Source of the DNA: JBGTIS01 sp041745535
GTDB taxonomy: Bacteria; Bacteroidota; Bacteroidia; Cytophagales; Cyclobacteriaceae
Assembly: GCA_041745535.1 (NCBI GenBank)
Contig: JBGTIS010000065.1
Span: 1-6,122, forward strand
DNA: 6,122 bases
Reading direction: 5' to 3'
Shown one piece after another: positions 1 through 4,683 of this stretch. Numbering within the stretch: position 1 is the first letter of the stretch; every line of letters begins with the position of its first letter. The position numbers were made by a program, and so were the translations under genes. The notes below the pieces were generated by a model. That model was not told where the DNA came from and did not search any database. It saw nothing but the letters and a program-made list of their open reading frames with translations.

Positions 1-55
1 ATGAACCAAAGAAAATCAGTAACTTACTGTTTCTTGTTGATCAAAATCTTTTATT

Positions 56-409
56 ATGAAAAAGTGGCAATTGCTTGTGGCAGTTTCGATCTTCCTTCTT
101 GCGGTTTCGTTCAGACCGTTCCATCACGGTTGGGCAAATTACGATCAGACAAAAACACTGGATTACACAGGTACAGTTGAGAAGTTTAAGTTTGAGAATC
201 CACATGCCAGTGCAAGGGTAAAGGATAAAGACAAAACATGGCTGGTAATTCTGGCGCCTACGAGCCGAATGAAATCAAGAGGTGTGCCCTCAGATAAAAT
301 TGTAAAAGGAAGTAAACTCCGTGTTGTAGGTTATCCTCATAAAACTACTAAAGGCGAAATGCGTGCAGAAAGAATTTATGTGGATAACGTTAAATTCGAA
401 TTGCGATAA
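56..409 (+). CDS. Small exported DUF6152-family protein
   Basis: This is a 117-aa protein with an N-terminal hydrophobic stretch (about residues 5-18, after MKKW) that looks like a signal peptide, so it should act outside the cytoplasm. The mature part begins with the His-His pair (residues 23-24, HHGWANYD) that opens DUF6152 proteins. It continues with the family-like core GTVEKFKFENPH (39-50), a Trp-containing beta strand (TWLVIL, 61-66), and a C-terminal half with a VGYP turn (91-94). Length is normal for the family. The molecular function of the family is not established, and the His-His and Asn-Pro-His positions make a metal or ligand role conceivable, but that is inference. The ATG at 56 places the signal peptide exactly at the N-terminus. 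The stop is followed after 2 bases by the start of the membrane-protein gene, so the two are almost certainly co-transcribed. Confidence 0.8.
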   Translation: MKKWQLLVAVSIFLLAVSFRPFHHGWANYDQTKTLDYTGTVEKFKFENPHASARVKDKDKTWLVILAPTSRMKSRGVPSDKIVKGSKLRVVGYPHKTTKGEMRAERIYVDNVKFELR

Positions 410-411
410 CA

Positions 412-852
412 ATGGTATTTAGATGGATTGAAGCATCCTCGCTGGCAGAGGCCATACGTCAATCGACATGGCTGTATCCTTTTATTGAGATCATTCACAT
501 TTTAGGGATCGTGCTCGTGGCTGGTGGTGCAATTCTTTTCGATATTCAATTATTATCGACAAACAGGAAGCTTGTTATAGAGAACAGGTATTTATTGTCG
601 TGGTCAAAGCGTGGACTGATTCTGGCAATACCGTCGGGCATTCTATTGTTTGCTACCAATGCACTGGCATTATCACGCGATCCAATATTTGGGTTGAAAT
701 TACTGTTGTTATTTCTTGTCGCTATCAATGCGTGGATATTTCATGTAAGGGTCTATCCTCCGGCAAAATGGACTGCTGCCAGATCTTATGCGATCGTCTC
801 GATCATTCTATGGATAAGCATCATATCGTGTGGCAGGCTTCTCGCATACTAA
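412..852 (+). CDS. DUF6644-family four-helix membrane protein
   Basis: This 146-aa protein has four predicted membrane helices at about residues 22-47, 67-87, 92-112 and 124-145. The N-terminal amphipathic segment WIEASSLAEAIRQSTWLYP leads into a helix carrying E26 and H29 (EIIHILG), a pattern typical of DUF6644 proteins. Charged residues in the 50-66 loop (NRKL, SKRG) separate helices 1 and 2. The C-terminus CGRLLAY looks native, so the gene seems complete. Its function is unknown; the family is often encoded next to DUF6152 proteins, as here, where only 2 bases separate the genes. A plausible but unproven reading is that the exported DUF6152 partner works with this integral membrane protein. 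The region downstream of the stop is mobile-element debris, so this is the last gene of the unit. Confidence 0.75.
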   Translation: MVFRWIEASSLAEAIRQSTWLYPFIEIIHILGIVLVAGGAILFDIQLLSTNRKLVIENRYLLSWSKRGLILAIPSGILLFATNALALSRDPIFGLKLLLLFLVAINAWIFHVRVYPPAKWTAARSYAIVSIILWISIISCGRLLAY

Positions 853-938
853 CCAGCTTTTTAATGAATCATGCATTAATAATACCTCTTTCCGCCTTGG
901 CAGGTGTTCGCCGAAAGCAGCACGCCGTGGCCGGTGTT

Positions 939-1046
939 TTCCTCCACAGCCTCCGGTTTCTCGTAGAGGATAAACGTATCAAACTCTATGCATTTGTTAC
1001 AATCATGACCGACCATATCCACTTAATTTGGCAAAATGCAGCCCCT
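939..1046 (+). pseudogene. Remnant of an IS200-like/REP-associated (RAYT) HUH transposase
   Basis: Reading in the frame with codons at 939, 942 and so on gives FLHSLRFLVEDKRIKLYAFV, then TIMTDHIHLIWQ. This matches the part of RAYT (Y1_Tnp, IS200-like) proteins that contains the HUH metal-binding motif, here H-I-H at residues encoded by 1014-1022. The usual core is close to FVIMPNHIHLIWQ. Here an extra codon (aca at 999) lies inside it and PN has become TD. After the Gln codon (1032) an extra A shifts the expected Met-Gln-Pro into another frame. Only about 35 residues of a roughly 180-aa family remain: no start and no C-terminal half with the catalytic Tyr are found. The fragment stops at the REP-like palindrome beginning at 1048. 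It is a dead relic. The assignment rests on the HUH segment alone. Confidence 0.6.
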
Positions 1047-1047
1047 G

Positions 1048-1065
1048 ATTCCTGCCTGCCGGCAG
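1048..1065. repeat. Left part of a REP-like 26-bp palindrome split by the IS
   Basis: The sequence ATTCCTGC followed by CTGCCGGCAG is the left arm and centre of a perfect palindrome. The missing right arm, GCAGGAAT, lies at 2488-2495 on the other side of the IS. Removing the IS and one copy of the 10-bp centre restores 26 bases that equal their own reverse complement. CCTGCC/GGCAGG palindromes of this style are dispersed in Bacteroidota genomes. The neighbouring RAYT relic fits the known RAYT-REP association, but that link is inference. Confidence 0.65.
1056..1065 (+). repeat. Left target-site duplication of the IS
   Basis: CTGCCGGCAG directly abuts the left terminal inverted repeat and recurs, in the same orientation, at 2478-2487 next to the right end. 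Ten bases lies within the 8-12 bp duplications made by several IS4-family subgroups. The word is itself palindromic, so duplication cannot be distinguished by orientation from an inverted repeat, which limits certainty. Confidence 0.6.
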
Positions 1066-1084
1066 CTAATCGTTACCTAAATTT
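1066..1084 (+). repeat. Left terminal inverted repeat of the IS
   Basis: This 19-bp end (CTAATCGTTACCTAAATTT) pairs with 2459-2477, with two mismatches. It also encodes the last residues of the transposase, NLGND and the stop, on the minus strand, so protein end and DNA end are shared. Confidence 0.75.
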
Positions 1085-2415
1085 TTTATTATTTCATAAA
1101 GAGCTACTGCTTGTAAAAGCGACTCATATCCCAACCAGACAGTTTTTAATCCAGGCGGGCCATCACTTTTTCTTCCTAGGTAGCCTCCCATTTGTGCCAG
1201 CCATTTCGTTGCTTCAAGCAGGGTTGGTGGCTGTTTGGGAAGTTTGTTGGTTTTAAACTTCAGCATATACAATGCTTCCCATTGTCTGCGACTTAACACT
1301 ACTTCACAACTTGCATCCGGTATTTGCCTTGACTGATATGTCAATTGCATAATATTAAATGCTGCCAGACTATACACCGCTACAGCTTTCATCAGCGATT
1401 CAGCTTTTTTCAATTGCAATGCTTCTATTCCACATCCGCTCTTTAACACATAATGAAAACGTTCTATTAACCAGCGGTAACTATACCACCGCATACATTG
1501 TTTGGCTTGCTCTGCATTACTTACCTTCAGTGTTGTGAGCAGTTTCCAGTTTATCCCATCTTTATTGTTTCCTTTCTGTGTAATCTCAATAGCCGTTAAT
1601 ACCACACTGTTATATGTCTTCCCATTCTTATGAACGGGGCACAGAATTTCTACTTCTTTATAACGTAGCTTAACCTTTACTTTCTTTTTTCGTTTCCCGG
1701 TACGGTCCGGTATTATTATTTCTTCTTCAGCCGCTACCGGCTGCTTACTGATATGTTGCCACAAGTGTGAGCCTGCTGCTGTCTTCCTGTTATGTCTTGC
1801 CCTTATCAGCAACTCTGCTTTTTCTTCCGGCTTACTGAAAAATAATTCATAAATATCCGCATCCCTGTCTCCGATATGAATTTTTTCTACCTCCCCGCCC
1901 AGCAGTTGATTCACTGATGCTATTCCCTTATACCATTTGTATGACTCTTTGTCTTCGAATGGTTTTTGTTTCCGGCTCACTGACTTACCCAATTGCGATG
2001 GCTCTCTTGACCAGATTTGCTGATGCAGCAATCCCAATGGTATACCAGTTGTCGTTGCCGCTATACTACTGTGGCAAAATATTCCTTTACCTGCCACATT
2101 ATCAATATATCCAAGACCTTCTGCCTGCAAATCATTATAACTAATAGTACTGGTATCATGCACTACCAATAAACGCTTGTGTTCAGCATGGCTGGCACCA
2201 AAAGCATTGATGGCACCGATAATGTCATCAAGCTTTATATCCTCATTTTTAAAGAACTCATACGTTGCTTTGGTGTCATACCACCGCTCATTATGTTGCG
2301 GTATACTTCCACCCGGATGCCTGACTATATTTTCTAAAATCTTCACAAACCTCTCATCTCTGCGTTTGTCTCCCAAATTAAGCATCGGAAAATCTTTGAC
2401 AGTTATTTTATGCAT
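1066..2415 (-). CDS. IS4-family (Tn5-like) DDE transposase
   Basis: This 449-aa protein should catalyse cut-and-paste movement of the surrounding IS. An N-terminal Tn5-type DNA-binding domain is visible at about residues 8-60 (LNLGDKRRDERF, PGGSIPQ, KATYEFFKNEDI). The RNase-H-like DDE core follows, with D87 (VVHDTST), D183 in IGDRDADIYE, and E318 in YSYRWLIERFHYVLK. The last fits the IS4-family Y-(2)-R-(3)-E-(6)-K signature exactly (Y311, R314, E318, K325). A C-terminal Tn5-like domain ends with LEATKWLAQMGGYLGRKSDGPPGLKTVWLGYESL in two parts (399-418 and 419-434). The frame is open further upstream to an ATG at 2508, but that start lies outside the IS in the palindrome. The ATG at 2415 is the first in-frame ATG inside the element and gives a normal family length. 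No frameshift or lost catalytic residue is seen. Confidence 0.9.
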   Translation of the reverse strand: MHKITVKDFPMLNLGDKRRDERFVKILENIVRHPGGSIPQHNERWYDTKATYEFFKNEDIKLDDIIGAINAFGASHAEHKRLLVVHDTSTISYNDLQAEGLGYIDNVAGKGIFCHSSIAATTTGIPLGLLHQQIWSREPSQLGKSVSRKQKPFEDKESYKWYKGIASVNQLLGGEVEKIHIGDRDADIYELFFSKPEEKAELLIRARHNRKTAAGSHLWQHISKQPVAAEEEIIIPDRTGKRKKKVKVKLRYKEVEILCPVHKNGKTYNSVVLTAIEITQKGNNKDGINWKLLTTLKVSNAEQAKQCMRWYSYRWLIERFHYVLKSGCGIEALQLKKAESLMKAVAVYSLAAFNIMQLTYQSRQIPDASCEVVLSRRQWEALYMLKFKTNKLPKQPPTLLEATKWLAQMGGYLGRKSDGPPGLKTVWLGYESLLQAVALYEIIKNLGND

Positions 2416-2458
2416 AATGCTGTCAAAGTTCTCTTCTTTCCCTAAATTCCTATCCCAT

Positions 2459-2477
2459 AAATTTGGGTAAGGATTAG
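2459..2477 (-). repeat. Right terminal inverted repeat of the IS
   Basis: Read inward on the minus strand this is CTAATCCTTACCCAAATTT, differing at two positions from the left end. It lies 43 bases upstream of the transposase start codon, so the transposase promoter must lie within or very near this end or outside the element. Confidence 0.75.
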
Positions 2478-2495
2478 CTGCCGGCAGGCAGGAAT
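2478..2495. repeat. Right target duplication and right arm of the REP-like palindrome
   Basis: CTGCCGGCAG (2478-2487) repeats the 10 bp at 1056-1065. It is followed by GCAGGAAT (2488-2495), the reverse complement of ATTCCTGC at 1048-1055. Before the insertion the joined palindrome lay about 56 bp from the stop codon of the ATP-grasp gene and between two convergent transcription units. In that position a strong hairpin could end transcription from both sides. Confidence 0.6.
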
Positions 2496-2551
2496 TTTCA
2501 ATACTCAATTATGACCTCCCAACTCTGGAATTGCCTTTTAGGGGATAGGGC

Positions 2552-4000
2552 TTACAAATCTACCACCCAGGTGTCTTTACTCCCTCCACCCTGGGATGAA
2601 TTTACAACCAGGGATCCTTCGCGTAAAGCCACTCTTGTTAAGCCCCCAGGCACAACTTTTATTCCATCAGGTCCACAGAGTGCATAAGGCCTAAGGTCCA
2701 CATGACGGGGTTGTAATTTGCCATCAATAAAGCAGGGAACGGTTGACAGTTTTATAATGGGCTGTGCAATGAATTCACGGGGTGTTTCAAGGATAGCTGA
2801 TTTTATTACCTGCAATTCTTCCGGGCTGGCTGTATTTCCCATTACCATTCCATACCCACCGGATTGATTGGTTCTCTTGATCACCATCTTTTCAATATTA
2901 TCAAAAACATATTGCCTTGCATCTGCATTTTCCAAACCATAAGTAGGGACATTTGGCAAAATGGGTTCTTCATTCAGGTAATATTTTATCATATCAGGCA
3001 CATACGCATACACTGCTTTATCATCGGCTACTCCATTTCCTACGGCATTTACAATAGCAATATTTCCTTTACGGTAAGCACTCATCAATCCTGGTACGCC
3101 CAAAGCACTGTCCTGACGGAATACCAAAGGATCAAGATACTCGTCATCAATTCTCCGGTAAATAACATGCACCTGTTGTAAGCCTGAGGTTGTTTTCATA
3201 TACACTTTATGATTATTCACCAGCAGGTCCCTGCCTTCAACCAAAGGAATCCCCATTTGTCTTGACAGGAAAGTGTGTTCAAAATAAGCTGAATTAAAAA
3301 CCCCGGGAGTTAATAATGCTACGGTTGGATTTGATAATTGCTGCGGCGCAAGGCTCACTAAAATATCATGCAACAATAAAGGATAATTGTTGATCATCCT
3401 GGCGCGGCTGTTAGACAGCATACCCGGAAAAATCTTCTTTGTTACTTCCCTGTTCTCCAGCATATACGATACACCGGAAGGAGTTCGCAGGTTATCTTCT
3501 AAAATATAAAATGTACCGTCCTGGCTTCGGATAATATCTATGCCTGATATGTGAACATACAGATCATTCGGTACACGGATACCGAAGGCTTCTCTGGTAT
3601 AATGAGGACAGGAAGCAACCAGGTCAGCCGGCATGATCTTATCCTTTAGAATATTTTGTTCTGAATAGATGTCTTTCAGAAAAAAGTTTAAAGCTCTTAA
3701 CCGTTGTTTTATGCCTTGTTCTATGTGCTCCCATTCAGCGCCGGTCAATATGCGGGGAATGATATCAAAAGGGAAAATTTTTTCAATACCAGCATCATCG
3801 CTGTAAACGGTAAATGTAATGCCCTGGTTCATAAAAAGCTCACCGGCTAGCCTGTCTTTCTGTAACAATGCGTCTATGGGGAATTGGCTGAAATCATTAT
3901 ACACCTGCCTATATTGCGAACGAATATGGCTGTCATGGCACATTTCGTCCCAGGTGGCCGGATAGGTTTTGTACTGTTCAAACAGTTGATGACCAGTCAT
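2552..4000 (-). CDS. Circularly permuted ATP-grasp type 2 protein (DUF404/DUF407, COG2308)
   Basis: This 482-aa cytoplasmic enzyme-like protein matches the circularly permuted ATP-grasp family along its whole length. N-terminal KTYPATWDEM (11-20) is followed by the hallmark GITFTVYSDDAGIEKIFPFD (60-79) and PRIL (82-85). Next come RALNFFLKDIY (102-112), ASCPHYTREAFGI (129-141), HISGIDIIR (150-158) and YILEDNLRTPSGVSYMLENR (165-184). The nucleotide-binding part includes VIKRTNQSGGYGMVMG (373-388) and IAQPIIKLSTVP (411-422). It ends in VDLRPYALCG, PGGLTRVAL and the Gly-rich SQGGGSKDTWVV (469-480). Relatives probably form peptide-like amide bonds, but the substrate is unknown. They often sit beside alpha-E (DUF403) and transglutaminase genes, which are absent here. 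The frame stays open upstream to an ATG at 4390, but those 130 residues match nothing in the family. The ATG at 4000 gives the expected N-terminus and length. Confidence 0.9.
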   Translation of the reverse strand: MTGHQLFEQYKTYPATWDEMCHDSHIRSQYRQVYNDFSQFPIDALLQKDRLAGELFMNQGITFTVYSDDAGIEKIFPFDIIPRILTGAEWEHIEQGIKQRLRALNFFLKDIYSEQNILKDKIMPADLVASCPHYTREAFGIRVPNDLYVHISGIDIIRSQDGTFYILEDNLRTPSGVSYMLENREVTKKIFPGMLSNSRARMINNYPLLLHDILVSLAPQQLSNPTVALLTPGVFNSAYFEHTFLSRQMGIPLVEGRDLLVNNHKVYMKTTSGLQQVHVIYRRIDDEYLDPLVFRQDSALGVPGLMSAYRKGNIAIVNAVGNGVADDKAVYAYVPDMIKYYLNEEPILPNVPTYGLENADARQYVFDNIEKMVIKRTNQSGGYGMVMGNTASPEELQVIKSAILETPREFIAQPIIKLSTVPCFIDGKLQPRHVDLRPYALCGPDGIKVVPGGLTRVALREGSLVVNSSQGGGSKDTWVVDL

Positions 4001-4014
4001 AGCAGCTATTGAGT

Positions 4015-4060
4015 AAAATAAAACGGTTGCCTCACATGGATGGGTATGTGTAAGCAACCG
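4015..4060 (-). terminator. Terminator-like hairpin in the ATP-grasp leader
   Basis: On the minus strand the arms CGGTTGC and GCAACCG enclose TT-a-CACAT paired with ATGTG-AG. This gives a stem of about 14 pairs with one bulged A, one G-T pair and an 8-base loop (4024-4060). It is followed at once by TTTTATTTT (4023-4015) and then, 14 bases later, by the ATG at 4000. A stable stem followed by a T-rich tract has the form of an intrinsic terminator. It lies between any upstream promoter and the coding start, so it would attenuate expression of the ATP-grasp gene, or end a transcript coming from further right. Regulation is inferred from form only. Confidence 0.4.
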
Positions 4061-4537
4061 TATAATCGAATATAATAAATCCCGGGAATATCCGGCCCCT
4101 TTCAGCCGAGAGTTTTCAAAAAAGATCTGTAGCATCAATTCACAGGGTGTACCAGGGAATGCAGCTACAATAATAAATGAAACAGAGAGCCGATCCATTA
4201 AGGTGTTCTGTTGGAGAAAAAGACCCCACTCATGGGAACCATCCGCCGTAATGAGAGCTGTTTCCGGGAGTTCAACTGGTCCGGGAAAATTAATGCATAG
4301 GCTTTTACGCAGAAAGATGATTGGTGGTGACTGGGAGTTACAGTTATGAAGGTGCAACATGGCCCGAAAGGGTGGGATCAATATATGCATGTTTCCAGTT
4401 GTCAGGAATCACTACCATATGCCAAATTGATCTGCGTAAAAGCGGGATTACCATCACCTTATTTATATCTATTTTGAAGCAATAAGAAAAGATCAGAATA
4501 AATAGCCCGTTAAAGCGTTTCATATAGATGATTTGTC

Positions 4538-4560
4538 AAAGGTTAAGAAATTAACCCTTT
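4538..4560. repeat. Short inverted repeat with GAAA loop
   Basis: AAAGGTTAA, GAAA, then TTAACCCTTT forms a 9-bp stem with one extra C and a four-base GAAA loop (GNRA type on the plus strand). It lies 123 bases before the protease start codon in the shared upstream region. It could be a protein-binding site or an RNA hairpin. No T-tract follows on either strand, so it is not a good terminator. It may also be chance in AT-rich sequence. Confidence 0.3.
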
Positions 4561-4683
4561 CTTATATTGTTGATTGTATAGCTGTCTTATCTTTTTCGCC
4601 TTTGTTCTGTTATGAAGAAAAGGATAAGTCAAAATGATTTTGAAAATTGATTTTGTATTTTGAAATTGGGTTTCGGGACGATC

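Larger units (their letters stand above)
1066..2477 (-). mobile_element. IS4-family (IS50/Tn5-type) insertion sequence, apparently intact
   Basis: The element is 1412 bp long and bounded by 19-bp imperfect inverted repeats. The left end is CTAATCGTTACCTAAATTT (1066-1084); the right end, read inward, is CTAATCCTTACCCAAATTT (2477-2459), 17 of 19 identical. Starting with CT and being 19 bp long resembles IS50-type ends. A 10-bp direct repeat flanks it. One gene on the minus strand encodes the transposase and fills almost the whole element, its stop codon being the terminal three bases of the left end. Frame, catalytic residues and both ends are intact, so the copy may still be mobile. It is inserted in the centre of a REP-like palindrome. 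Alternative ends 18 bp further out (1048 and 2495) would give 37-bp inverted repeats but no target duplication. Confidence 0.85.
4001..4683. other. Divergent intergenic region, no convincing gene
   Basis: This 683-base stretch separates the start of the ATP-grasp gene (minus) from that of the serine protease (plus), so it should hold the promoters of both. Upstream of 4000 the ATP-grasp frame has no stop as far as an ATG at 4390, but the 130 residues resemble no known domain and read through a hairpin, so I treat them as untranslated or chance. A second minus-strand frame (4523-4344, 59 codons, beginning MKRFNGLFILIFSYCF) has a signal-peptide-like start and then nothing recognisable. It could be a relic in a shifted frame relative to the first. 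Two copies of TGATTTTG (4635-4642 and 4648-4655) resemble the Bacteroidota -7 element TAnnTTTG with one mismatch each, but no well-spaced -33 TTTG was found, so no promoter is called. Confidence 0.5.

Noticed and set aside
861..879. TTAATG/CATTAA inverted repeat after the DUF6644 gene
   Set aside because: The stem is only six A+T-rich pairs with no T-tract, too weak for a terminator.
600..1256. Open plus-strand frame of 218 codons
   Set aside because: It overlaps the DUF6644 gene out of frame and runs into the transposase gene antisense. Only its middle (939-1034) has real similarity, to a RAYT transposase, and this is listed as a relic.
1917..2470. Plus-strand open frames opposite the transposase
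   Set aside because: They are antisense shadows of a gene with complete catalytic motifs and have no recognisable content.
1048..2495. 37-bp inverted repeats as the true IS ends
   Set aside because: The outer 18 bp form a self-palindrome that explains the extra matching. Ends at 1066 and 2477 give IS50-like 19-bp repeats, a 10-bp direct duplication and a stop codon flush with the end, whereas ends at 1048 and 2495 leave no duplication.
2864..3181. Plus-strand open frame of 105 codons
   Set aside because: It is antisense within the conserved ATP-grasp domain and has no family resemblance.
4001..4390. N-terminal extension of the ATP-grasp protein to 612 aa
   Set aside because: Family members begin near the sequence starting at 4000 and are about 480 aa long. 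The extra residues match no domain and span a terminator-like hairpin.
4601..4655. Bacteroidota-type promoter (TTTG at 4601 with TGATTTTG at 4635 or 4648)
   Set aside because: The spacing is about 30 bases or more instead of about 20, and each -7 candidate has a mismatch, so it is not strong enough to call.
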